From positions 1-22,783 of IMG/VR virus record IMGVR_UViG_3300031766_000075: DNA of 22,783 bases. The stretch is one strand, 5' to 3'. The notes under the pieces are model-generated. The model did no database searches and was not told the DNA's origin. It worked only from the letters and a program-made list of their open reading frames with translations. This DNA is from a virus. Below, piece by piece: positions 5,650-13,328 of the stretch. Every line of letters begins with the position of its first letter. Position 1 is the first letter of the stretch. Position numbers and translations under genes: made by a program.

Positions 5650-8175
5650 CTATTCTAATCTTATTAGGCCTGTTGATAATTTAAACAATGACTGTACATT
5701 GGTCAGCCTCTTTACATCTCTTACTATTCTTGCTTTTACGTTCTCCGGAGCGTTCATGTTGCCGGGAGTGGTGGGTATGAATTTAATAGCCAATCCGGCG
5801 ATGTACCTTCCTTCAGCGACCTTTTGATTTCTTATCGCGACGGTCACAATCGTCACATTTTCTAGGGCTCTCATGTCTGCTAAGATGTCGTCGAGGCCTC
5901 TGGATTTTCCTTCCCCGACTGTTAAACCATAGGCGATCATGCAATGGAATTTATAAACCCCTCTCTGCCGCGACCTTCCTTGTTCTTCTTTTATCTTTAA
6001 CTGTTCTTTAATAGTACCATAAAATTTGCCTTTTGTCATTATGTTTTTCCTAAAATAATTGTCTATTTCTGTGCCTACTTTATTGTTCGATTCACTTAGC
6101 CATGGCGGCTTTCCTGTTGTGACCGTATCAAGCTTCACAGATGTGTATGCTCCACCCCTATAATTTTGCAAAGCCATATCGCGGGCTTTCTTCATAATCT
6201 CGACACCCTCTTTGCTGTCGTAAGGAATCGAGTCAAGGTTTGGCCTCTTGCCTGTGAGTTTTGATTGTTGGTCAGCCCACAAGTTCGCATACTGAGGGTC
6301 GAACATTCCAGAGTCAATCATATATTTTACAACTTTCCTACTGAATTTACTCTCCCTGGCTGCTTCGACAAATTTTCGCGATGATGCGCGGTCTGAGAAG
6401 GACCACTTGAGCATAGGATTTTGTTCTGATGCGGGGAGGCCGATTCCAGACAAATTATTAGAAGACGTCCGAGTTTCCGCTTTTCCCACGTTAAGCATTT
6501 CAATTTTCTTTGAGTCACTGACTTTAGGATTCGCTATTACATCTATCCAACGACTCGATATCAAACTCTGCCGGCTTCGAGACTTAATGTCCTCTATTAT
6601 ATCATCGACCAACTCGTCACTCATCCCGGCTGAGTCAACGACAGTGGCGCTCAATCTGTCGTGGGCCCTTATAACTTGTATAAACTTTCCGTCTTTCTGT
6701 ATTGTATACAACTTTCTTACCAATTGCTTGTCAGCTTGTGGAGATTTTATGTATAGTTGCAGAATCTTACCATAAGGGGAAGAATTGTGATTCGCCATAT
6801 TGGGAGTCTGTGATGCTGCTTTTTCCACAAAGGGTTCACTCAGAAGATGTTCTACGATCTCCCTTTTTATACCTGCGTCTAGTTCGGGTATATTCATTAG
6901 TGTCTCCATGTAGTATAATTTTTCATCGAGTATGCCTCGTTTCAGCTCATCTCCCAGTCCTTGCCAGATTCTTGTCGCTAATTCAACAGGAGAAAAGCCC
7001 GGGGCATCGGCATGGAAAGTTGGGCCGTTGTCTCCAAGGAGAAAGCTTAACTGGCGCCCAATTGCTGGGTCCCTCAAATTCAAATTGACCCTTGCTAGGG
7101 TGTATCTCTGCTCTTCACTCAGATTGGAGTTCCTGACAATATAGTGTACTATTTCCTGTGTTCCTACTTTTTCTAAAACCGGTTCTATGCTAGAGCCGCC
7201 ATAGACCGGTCCGATAGCTTCGACCTGGCCGATGAAAAAGTCAATTAGCTCTGGAGATTGAGTTGATCTTATTAATTCTTTTATCTTATGTTCCGGAAGT
7301 TTTCCTGAGAGCAACATTTCCTTGATCTCTTCGTTTGACAACATATTCATGTAGTCGTGACTACCCTTGTAGTTGAACTTGGTGGTCTGTAGCCACTGTT
7401 TGATCATGGGTCTATACTTCTCTGCAGGTGGCTCGTTTCCTTTGCCTTTTATTTGTTCCACCTCTCCTGATCTTGTGACTTCTATTGTTGCATGCGGCTT
7501 GTTCCTTTTATCACGCAGAGAATAGATAGTCATGATGCCTTCCGCTACATCGTCACAATACCCTCCAACGCAATGCCCCATGAGATCGCCTTCTATCTCT
7601 AAGTCGTGTTCCGTGTTAACATCTACTATAGTAAAGCCGTTTTCGAATTCGTAAGCTACATCCTTTTGATCGTATTCGCCAGTGTATTTAATGCCTCTCT
7701 TCAACTCTTCGTGCCAATCTTCTGAAAGGTTAAATACGCTTTGCCAGTTCATTTCCCAGATATTGTCTGGAACTTCTTGCGATCCATTGAGGTAGTCTGC
7801 AATATATCTAACATCGTTGCTGTAGACATTTAGTTCTTCAGGGTTGTCAACAGAATCTAAGTTGTTCCTATCGGTTGTCTCGTGGGTGTAGATGGCGTTT
7901 CCGAGCCATTTAGCAAAGCGCTTCCTGCCTTCTCGTGGAAAATGATTGTCAGGTAAAAATTCCATCCAATCCACTAGTCCTTGTGGGAAGATTGGATTCA
8001 AATACTCGGGATCACGTTCCATTGCTTGAATTCGAGCAAAGTAGTCCCTAGTCTCCTCTTCGGGATCTTGTGGCTCTTCTTTTTGGAGAGCTTTGATATT
8101 TAGATTTCTGAGAATCTTAGAGTCTTGTTGTGCTTCAGCGAGGTAAGACCTCCACCTTTTATAATATTCTACCAT
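5650..8175 (-). CDS. large PcfJ-domain phage protein
   Basis: 841 residues. The N-terminus (Y-Y-K-R-W-R-S-Y-L-A-E) looks like a short helical tag. Residues about 155-265 match the PcfJ domain: L-M-G-H-C-V-G-G-Y at 198-206, I-Y-S-L-R-D 217-222, A-T-I-E-V 229-233 and Q-I-K-G-K-G-N 241-247. PcfJ is named after a conjugative-plasmid protein and its biochemical role is unclear. The middle (about 280-560) is a run of short helices resembling HEAT-like repeats. The last 150 residues look like a beta-alpha-beta-beta-alpha-beta (ferredoxin-like) domain. It lies behind a CTATTTATAG element; a weak AAAAAGG precedes the ATG. Probably a late or virion-associated product, but no structural homology is certain. 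Confidence 0.7.
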   Translation of the reverse strand: MVEYYKRWRSYLAEAQQDSKILRNLNIKALQKEEPQDPEEETRDYFARIQAMERDPEYLNPIFPQGLVDWMEFLPDNHFPREGRKRFAKWLGNAIYTHETTDRNNLDSVDNPEELNVYSNDVRYIADYLNGSQEVPDNIWEMNWQSVFNLSEDWHEELKRGIKYTGEYDQKDVAYEFENGFTIVDVNTEHDLEIEGDLMGHCVGGYCDDVAEGIMTIYSLRDKRNKPHATIEVTRSGEVEQIKGKGNEPPAEKYRPMIKQWLQTTKFNYKGSHDYMNMLSNEEIKEMLLSGKLPEHKIKELIRSTQSPELIDFFIGQVEAIGPVYGGSSIEPVLEKVGTQEIVHYIVRNSNLSEEQRYTLARVNLNLRDPAIGRQLSFLLGDNGPTFHADAPGFSPVELATRIWQGLGDELKRGILDEKLYYMETLMNIPELDAGIKREIVEHLLSEPFVEKAASQTPNMANHNSSPYGKILQLYIKSPQADKQLVRKLYTIQKDGKFIQVIRAHDRLSATVVDSAGMSDELVDDIIEDIKSRSRQSLISSRWIDVIANPKVSDSKKIEMLNVGKAETRTSSNNLSGIGLPASEQNPMLKWSFSDRASSRKFVEAARESKFSRKVVKYMIDSGMFDPQYANLWADQQSKLTGKRPNLDSIPYDSKEGVEIMKKARDMALQNYRGGAYTSVKLDTVTTGKPPWLSESNNKVGTEIDNYFRKNIMTKGKFYGTIKEQLKIKEEQGRSRQRGVYKFHCMIAYGLTVGEGKSRGLDDILADMRALENVTIVTVAIRNQKVAEGRYIAGLAIKFIPTTPGNMNAPENVKARIVRDVKRLTNVQSLFKLSTGLIRLE

Positions 8176-8195
8176 AATGATGTGTAACCTTTTTA

Positions 8196-8205
8196 CTATA
8201 AATAG
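8196..8205 (-). promoter_or_regulatory. CTATTTATAG element upstream of PcfJ-like gene
   Basis: In the 77-base gap before the 841-aa gene the minus strand reads GACTATTTATAGT; exactly the same 13 bases occur before the acidic-protein gene at about 14750. No convincing -35/-10 pair lies nearby. The repeat suggests a phage-specific promoter or operator; read on the plus strand it contains TATAAATA, the T4 late-promoter core, but pointing away from the genes. The rest of the gap shows nothing else. Confidence 0.4.
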
Positions 8206-8252
8206 TCAAGACTAATCGAAGAAAACTACTTATAATTATGGAATATAAACTA

Positions 8253-8591
8253 TTAATAGAATATCTGGATCAAAAGAATCAAAAGGGCCAGTCCGAAACA
8301 AATCATAGTCTTTGCAGTAAACATAGACTCTCCCAGTAAAAACCAAGTAAGTATAGGAAAAACAATCAAACCAGCTGATGAACCTATGAATCTAGCCGTC
8401 CACGCTGACCCGGTGGCGTCGACAATAAGCCTCCACGAATACCAAAAAGCCATAGAAGTCGGTATACCCAATATGATTGCCGCATGGAATGGTTTTCCTT
8501 GCCACCATTGAGACAGGTATTGGGAGTTTAATTGGAACCAACCGGCTATTTGTCCTAAGAACATTAAGAGGACCCCGACCACTACAGCCAT
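8253..8591 (-). CDS. four-helix membrane protein, half-EamA/DMT-like
   Basis: 112 residues from the ATG at 8591, which shares a base with the preceding TGA; a GTG four codons upstream is possible. Four hydrophobic segments (about residues 2-17, 38-56, 68-84, 92-111) alternate with short loops. The last half (S-A-G-L-I-V-F-P-I-L-T-W-F-L-L-G-E-S-M-F ... G-L-A-L-L-I-L-L-I-Q) resembles the end of an EamA drug/metabolite transporter repeat, with its conserved G-E between the last two helices. A single four-helix unit would have to dimerise, as in SMR proteins. It may move a metabolite, or simply be a membrane protein of another kind. Resemblance is from pattern only. Confidence 0.7.
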   Translation of the reverse strand: MAVVVGVLLMFLGQIAGWFQLNSQYLSQWWQGKPFHAAIILGIPTSMAFWYSWRLIVDATGSAWTARFIGSSAGLIVFPILTWFLLGESMFTAKTMICFGLALLILLIQIFY

Positions 8592-8929
8592 CAGTTCACC
8601 CACATTGCGACTTGACCTATAGATGTTCGCTGGACCAGTTCTACTGTCTTTGCCAACTGCAAGATCACCTTGAATTCTGGATTTGGGAGGGTGACGGCCG
8701 TTGCACTATGCTCTTCTGCTTGGCTTAAATACTCTCCTAACAAGCAAGTCAATGTTGTACTAGCCGATGCCATCTCCATAAGAAGCACATGTTCCGACTC
8801 GGAAAGCTTTAGCTGCCCCGAATAGTAGTCCCTTAGTATAGATTCCAGGCGATTGGTTACTGGACGAGTCGTGTTTGCAATGAGTTGAATAGTTGAAACC
8901 TTTACATCTATTTCTTTTTTAGTGCTCAT
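8591..8929 (-). CDS. small helical protein of unknown function
   Basis: 112 residues, predicted almost wholly alpha-helical. It begins K-K-E-I-D-V-K-V-S-T-I-Q-L-I-A-N and has S-E-S-E-H-V-L-L-M-E-M-A-S-A at about 43-56. It overlaps glutaredoxin upstream by 11 bases and the membrane protein downstream at TGATG. No family recognised, no signal peptide or membrane segment, no clear ribosome site. Co-expression with the neighbouring groEL unit is likely from the tight packing. Confidence 0.75.
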   Translation of the reverse strand: MSTKKEIDVKVSTIQLIANTTRPVTNRLESILRDYYSGQLKLSESEHVLLMEMASASTTLTCLLGEYLSQAEEHSATAVTLPNPEFKVILQLAKTVELVQRTSIGQVAMWVN

Positions 8930-9170
8930 CGAAATATTCCAGAAGGTCGGTGTAGCCGCCGACCCTTTCGACTTTACCTGTGATTAAGTTATTCGACAAA
9001 ATGATAGGGACAGTGCCTTGGTCGTAAAATTCTTTATACTCTTCCAGGATTGTTGTGTCTAGCGCATAGTCCAGGAATATATATTCTGCTTCTCTGGCAG
9101 TGCAATAGTCGATTGCTCGAATACAAAACGGACATGTTGATCTTCCTATGATTATGTATCTGCTATCCAT
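8919..9170 (-). CDS. glutaredoxin
   Basis: 83 residues, the usual size of a bacterial glutaredoxin (Grx3-like). The redox site C-P-F-C is at 13-16 after a short first strand, the cis-proline loop T-V-P-I-I is at 53-57 and the glutathione-contacting G-G-Y is at 71-73. It reduces disulfides using glutathione; phages use such proteins to feed electrons to ribonucleotide reductase, though no reductase gene is in this window. Overlaps its upstream neighbour by 8 bases and its downstream one by 11. Both cysteines and the proline are intact. Confidence 0.92.
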   Translation of the reverse strand: MDSRYIIIGRSTCPFCIRAIDYCTAREAEYIFLDYALDTTILEEYKEFYDQGTVPIILSNNLITGKVERVGGYTDLLEYFDEH

Positions 9171-9447
9171 TTATCAAGCCCTTTTTGGTGTTCGAGGCTA
9201 TCCTGTCACTTATCATAGCGGCTGTGCCTTTTACTATTATATCTTCATAGTGGGAGCCATTGTTGACCCTCAAGAGACAAAATGGCTCCGTAGATAATGA
9301 TGAACCCTCCTCTTCAAGGAATGGTTGCGCGCCGGCGTAGTCTGAGACGGAAACAATGCTCCTTGTATTAACATACATTTCCACCAAGGAGATATCTCTC
9401 TTAAAACCCTCGTTTTTAATATTTAATTTTGTAATCTCTAATAACAT
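9163..9447 (-). CDS. small beta-strand protein, FlbD-like pattern
   Basis: 94 residues. The order M-L-L-E-I-T-K-L-N ... M-Y-V-N-T-R-S-I-V-S-V ... C-L-L-R-V-N-N-G ... I-I-V-K-G-T-A-A-M-I-S-D-R-I resembles the small FlbD-type fold (strand, N-x-x-x-I-x-x-I, strand with N-G turn, V-K-E-x-x-x-x-I-x-x-R-I), stretched by an acidic insertion near residues 40-52. FlbD proteins are small flagellum-associated proteins of poorly known function. Here the similarity is only a pattern and the role in a phage is unknown. Confidence 0.6.
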   Translation of the reverse strand: MLLEITKLNIKNEGFKRDISLVEMYVNTRSIVSVSDYAGAQPFLEEEGSSLSTEPFCLLRVNNGSHYEDIIVKGTAAMISDRIASNTKKGLING

Positions 9448-9456
9448 ATTCTTTCT

Positions 9457-9732
9457 TTATCGAAACGACTTTAAAATAAAAGCACCGATCAAGCCAACAA
9501 CCGTCGTGAACAACGTCCATATCATCCGAGAGGATGTCTGCTTCCAGCTTTCGAGCTCTCTCAGCCTCGCATAGAGTCCGTTGTCAGGATTATATACAGC
9601 CTCTTTTATCTTCTCTACGTCTTCCGACATCTCTTCTTGTTTGTCTCTTATTACATCAATTCCATGACAGACTCTATCTAGTTTGCTCTGAATCTGTAAA
9701 TCTAAATTTTCGGCCTCTTTCTTATTAACCAT
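9457..9732 (-). CDS. coiled-coil protein with C-terminal membrane anchor
   Basis: 91 residues. The ATG at 9732 is chosen over one 18 bases upstream because GGAGG lies seven bases before it. Residues about 5-45 form a charged coiled coil, N-P-D-N-G-L-Y-A-R-L-R-E-L-E-S-W follows, and the last 20 residues are one membrane helix ending K-S-F-R. This tail-anchored layout resembles the XhlA-type proteins near phage lysis genes, but it is widespread and may be just a membrane tether. It lies 41 bases after groEL. Confidence 0.72.
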   Translation of the reverse strand: MVNKKEAENLDLQIQSKLDRVCHGIDVIRDKQEEMSEDVEKIKEAVYNPDNGLYARLRELESWKQTSSRMIWTLFTTVVGLIGAFILKSFR

Positions 9733-9773
9733 TCCAATACCCTCCGCCATTGTAGCACATATTAACTAGTGCA

Positions 9774-11342
9774 CTACTGGTGTACGATACTATGATTAGT
9801 CAACAAAAGAGTTGAGGCTACCGATACTGCATTTTTAAGGGCACATCTGGTGACCTTTGCTGGATCTATGACTCCAGATTCTAAAAGGTTTTCTCTATCT
9901 CCTGTCAAAAAATTGATACCTTCGAAGTCTTCGCACTTCTCTACACTCAGGATTGCCACGTCAGGACTGATACCTGCGTTCAATGCCATGGTTCGAAATG
10001 GAGATTCTAATGCGCGGCGGAAAATAGACAGAGCAGTCGCCTGTTCTTCGTTCAGGAAGTTAGGAGCGACTCTTGTAGATACCTGCATCAAAGTCATGCC
10101 TCCTCCTGGGACGATCCCCTCTTGTTGTGCTGATCTCACGGCTTCTAGGGCATCTTCGATGCGGTGCTTCTTCTCAGTCATTTCTACTTCTGAGCTTGCT
10201 CCGACGCGTATGATGGCAACACCAGAAGAAAGCCTAGTCACTCGCTGTTGTAGTCGCTCTGCTTCTGATATATTTTCCGTCTGCTGGATCTCTGCTTTCA
10301 CTCTTTCGATTGTCTCGTCAACCTTTTCGTGGTCCCCCTCGCCATCGACGACCGTGGTAGTCTTCTTCGTGATCTCTATGCTGGCAGCTTTTCCGAAATC
10401 GACCAATGCTACTTCAGTTAGTTTGTGCCCCATTGACTGTTGGAAAAACTTTGCACCGGTGGTCGTCGCTAGATCACTTAGTATCGCGCGGCGTTCTTCC
10501 CCATACCGTGGAGCCTTAATTGCAGCTACCTTCATAGAGCCGCGCATAGTGTTCATAATTAGAGCGGCGAGGGCTTGGCCCTCAATCTCATCTGCAACAA
10601 TGACAAATGGCCGGCCTTCTCGCGCAGCAATCTCCAGCGAAGGAAGAATATCGTTAACTTGGTCAATCTTTGAGTCAGTGATTAAAAACATCGGCGTGTC
10701 GTATCGGCATACGCTCCTTCTTTCATCTGTTATAAATGCAGTAGCAGCATAACCGCTATCAAATCTGAACCCTTCTACTAAGTCTAGACTTGTCTCGTGC
10801 GACCTCGCCTCCTCAATGGTGATAGACCCGTTCTTTCCCACCTTGTCGACCGCGGTGGCAACTAAGGTACCGATGGTCTCGTCATTGTTCGCTGAGATGG
10901 TCGCGATATGTTTCACGTCTTCTTCTGAAGAGATCGGCCTGGCTATATCTGAGACTGCGGCTAGAGCTTGCTCCAGGCACTGCTCCAGGCCTCTCTTAAT
11001 CTCAATCGGTGATGTGCCTGATGCAATGTGTTTGTTTGCTTGGTTTAGAATTTCTCTTGCCAATACTGTGGAGGTCGTCGTACCATCTCCTGCTTCGAGG
11101 TTGGTCATCGAAGATACTTGCTTTACGACTTCGGCGCCGGCGTTCATGTGAGGGTCTTCGAAAGAAATATTCTGCGCTACAGTGACTCCGTCCTTTGTAA
11201 CGAAGGGTCTCCTGTCTTTCTGGTGAATCAGAACGTTCTGTCCTTTTGGACCGAGTGTTGTTGCTACGTAATCCGCAAGAGTATTTACGCCTTCGAGAAC
11301 CTTGTTGCGGAGATCAGGCCCGTGGCTTAGTTGTGTTGTCAT
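9774..11342 (-). CDS. groEL: chaperonin GroEL (phage Cpn60)
   Basis: ATP-driven chaperonin that folds proteins inside a ring cavity. 522 residues versus 548 in E. coli. Conserved ATPase residues are present: T-L-G-P-K-G at 29-34, D-G-V-T-V-A at 51-56, G-D-G-T-T-T at 85-90, D397 in I-E-D-A-L (E. coli D398) and G-G-G-M-T at 413-417. It lacks the Gly-Gly-Met tail. The apical region is more diverged, as in phage chaperonins. No groES is in the window; the phage EL chaperonin works without one. It has its own TTGACA/TATAAT promoter; the ATG is preceded by a GCGAG ribosome site. Confidence 0.97.
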   Translation of the reverse strand: MTTQLSHGPDLRNKVLEGVNTLADYVATTLGPKGQNVLIHQKDRRPFVTKDGVTVAQNISFEDPHMNAGAEVVKQVSSMTNLEAGDGTTTSTVLAREILNQANKHIASGTSPIEIKRGLEQCLEQALAAVSDIARPISSEEDVKHIATISANNDETIGTLVATAVDKVGKNGSITIEEARSHETSLDLVEGFRFDSGYAATAFITDERRSVCRYDTPMFLITDSKIDQVNDILPSLEIAAREGRPFVIVADEIEGQALAALIMNTMRGSMKVAAIKAPRYGEERRAILSDLATTTGAKFFQQSMGHKLTEVALVDFGKAASIEITKKTTTVVDGEGDHEKVDETIERVKAEIQQTENISEAERLQQRVTRLSSGVAIIRVGASSEVEMTEKKHRIEDALEAVRSAQQEGIVPGGGMTLMQVSTRVAPNFLNEEQATALSIFRRALESPFRTMALNAGISPDVAILSVEKCEDFEGINFLTGDRENLLESGVIDPAKVTRCALKNAVSVASTLLLTNHSIVHQ

Positions 11343-11369
11343 TGTGACTCGCTTTCATGTGATATATAT

Positions 11370-11397
11370 ATTATAGCGTATTTTTAGGAAATGTCAA
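11370..11397 (-). promoter_or_regulatory. consensus sigma70 promoter for groEL
   Basis: TTGACA (11397..11392), 16-base spacer, TATAAT (11375..11370): both boxes perfect. It occupies the 64-base gap before groEL, leaving 27 bases to the ATG. The bases around the -35 (AAAACCCC before, TTTC after) are also seen at the uvsE promoter. No heat-shock sigma32 or CIRCE element is visible, so expression should follow the housekeeping sigma factor. Confidence 0.9.
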
Positions 11398-11406
11398 GGG
11401 GTTTTG

Positions 11407-13308
11407 TTATTTTTCTTGCTGACCGGATGGTTTTAGATCAGTAGTCTTTTCGATGATGTTTTCGGACGCGTCAATGGCAGCGTTTGCCTTGGACTCGTCT
11501 TGCAATCCGCCAGCCATGAACGAGTATGTATTTTCTTGAACTTCCTTAACATTAAGAAAAATACCAAAAATAGCATCGTTAATTAAGCCGGTCATTCTGT
11601 TGAGCATGTTCTGGGTGTTTTGGGCGCCGATGAATATCTTTGCAAACTCAGCCTTAGATTGGCCCTCAGGTAAAACTCTCGATTTTGATAAGGTGTGGAC
11701 CTTTTCGACCACTGTTTGATTGAGGTTAAACTGCTCCCTGGAAAGGTAACCATAGCTTTGCTTAATTGCCAGTTTCCTCTCTTCGGTCGTACGTGAATCT
11801 TTATTATACCATTCTCTTGAATCTTGAACCGTTGCGAAGACGCCCGGGCTGTTAAGTTGCCTGAGTCTCTCGTCTTTAAGTTTAGATTTGGAATAAACAG
11901 ATAATACGTTAGTGCCTTGAAGACCGGACGCGGTCTTTTTGCCTGCAGCTTTTCCGTTATTGGCATATACCGCACAGCGAGCTAGATCCTTGACTACTGC
12001 GGTTAATTCGGCCTGTTCGAATTGTTCAATGAAAGGGTGCTGCTCAGCCTGGGTTTGAGTAAGGATGGCTGCGATTACTTCCTGCAGCTGTTTAAACCCC
12101 GATTTGCTTGCCATCATCGTTGAATCACCTCGTGAGATCCTCTTTGGCTCCGGTACAAAGCCTTCTGGGCGTTCTTCGCCTTTCTTTAGCTTGGGGTTTG
12201 GATCCCACTCGTTGAAATACGCATCTTCTGATGGCCAATTGATTCCTGTTGTAACCAAGGACAAAATGTCTTCGTCAACTGGCACCATAAAGCCTTTTCT
12301 AGCATATGTTTTATTTAGTGCGTCGACCTCCAACTTAAGCGCGGCTACGAACACTTGCTCCAGCTCTTCAGGTGATGGTATCGCTGATCCTGGGAGGGTT
12401 GCGGCGAAGTCCAAAGTTTGCCCAGAAATGAACTCTTGCGGTAGCATAATACACTTCCTAGATTTATCTGAAGATTGTGACAAGAGGTCAAAGACGTTCT
12501 CCAAAGTGAAGTCAAACTGAAACCACCTGAGGTATCCGTTTATATCTAGTCCTTCCTTTTGTTCTCCTTGGAACTTTTTAGTTACTGCCAAGTATCTCAT
12601 AAAAGGGTGGTCAAAGATATCCTTTTGTTGCTCAAGATCGTTAACCAAATCAGTGAACGAGCCGCCGACATGAAGCTTACCTTCTTGGTAGAGCTTGAGA
12701 GAGATTGGCGTATTCGTGCCATCTATTCTTGCTACAAAGTCTGCGATGGTACCGGTGTTGGCCTTAACTTGTTCTCCGCCAGAAAGGACGGCCAGGAATG
12801 CTTCAAAGTTGAATCCTGCAGACGCAGCATTAAAGTTCGAGATAACCTTTGTCAGAGTCTTAAAGAAGGTGAGGTACCCCAAGGCTGCAGCGATTTGCTT
12901 TGGCATAGGCGCTGCATCGTCGCCGAACATCGCCTGCAATGCAGCATCAGGATCATCATAGAACCTGGATAGGGAACTGATCTTTTCTTGAAAATTGTTT
13001 CCTTGTATGTTTGCGAGAAACTGTTCTAATTTCTGACGCTCAGGACCTGAGACATCTCCAGCTTCCCCTGTGAGGTTCGTCCAGCCTAATTCTGACACTG
13101 CTATCTCCGGGATAGCCTGAAGGGTGAGGGTCATCCCTTGATCTGATTCGAATCTCTCCCTCAGTAGCTGGGTTTTGCTCTTTTTAGGTGCAAAAAGTGT
13201 ATCTTTCTTGTGCTCATACACCTCTTCTATAAGCTTGAAAAGGTCGCCCATTGTCGATACTGATTTCCTGTTATTGTTTTCTGATAAAAATTCTTTGTGC
13301 CACGTCAT
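11407..13308 (-). CDS. large phage protein with possible PD-(D/E)xK-like core
   Basis: 633 residues. The best clue is at 165-225: G-F-N-F-E-A-F-L-A-V-L-S-G-G, then T-I-A-D-F-V-A (D190), then I-S-L-K-L (S203, K205), then G-S-F-T-D-L. A helix with Glu followed by a Gly-Gly turn, an Asp strand and an S/E-x-K strand is the order of restriction-endonuclease-like folds; the usual second acidic residue is Ser here, so activity is doubtful. The rest is helical, with a Lys/Gly-rich segment near 450-490 and Q-E-K at the end. Ribosome site GAGGAA before ATG. It directly follows clpP and shares its promoter. It could be a structural or packaging-related protein. Confidence 0.65.
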   Translation of the reverse strand: MTWHKEFLSENNNRKSVSTMGDLFKLIEEVYEHKKDTLFAPKKSKTQLLRERFESDQGMTLTLQAIPEIAVSELGWTNLTGEAGDVSGPERQKLEQFLANIQGNNFQEKISSLSRFYDDPDAALQAMFGDDAAPMPKQIAAALGYLTFFKTLTKVISNFNAASAGFNFEAFLAVLSGGEQVKANTGTIADFVARIDGTNTPISLKLYQEGKLHVGGSFTDLVNDLEQQKDIFDHPFMRYLAVTKKFQGEQKEGLDINGYLRWFQFDFTLENVFDLLSQSSDKSRKCIMLPQEFISGQTLDFAATLPGSAIPSPEELEQVFVAALKLEVDALNKTYARKGFMVPVDEDILSLVTTGINWPSEDAYFNEWDPNPKLKKGEERPEGFVPEPKRISRGDSTMMASKSGFKQLQEVIAAILTQTQAEQHPFIEQFEQAELTAVVKDLARCAVYANNGKAAGKKTASGLQGTNVLSVYSKSKLKDERLRQLNSPGVFATVQDSREWYNKDSRTTEERKLAIKQSYGYLSREQFNLNQTVVEKVHTLSKSRVLPEGQSKAEFAKIFIGAQNTQNMLNRMTGLINDAIFGIFLNVKEVQENTYSFMAGGLQDESKANAAIDASENIIEKTTDLKPSGQQEK

Positions 13309-13328
13309 GTTAAAGTTCCTCTATGTAA

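Noticed and set aside
8196-8205. T4-type late promoter TATAAATA read on the plus strand
   Set aside because: It would transcribe away from the 841-aa gene and against every gene nearby; noted only as a possible element in the other sense.
9741-9754. Extended -10-like TGCTACAAT before the coiled-coil gene
   Set aside because: Transcription from it would start within or after the ribosome site of that gene, and there is no -35.
9885-9908. TTGACA and TAGAAT inside the end of groEL
   Set aside because: The spacer is 19 bases and the site is coding sequence.
9850-10752. A 300-codon plus-strand open frame across groEL
   Set aside because: It is the reverse shadow of a strongly conserved chaperonin gene; composition is Ser/Ala/Arg-rich and there is no ribosome site.
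12065-12972. Plus-strand open frames opposite the 633-aa gene
   Set aside because: Antisense shadows with no ribosome site or recognisable motif.
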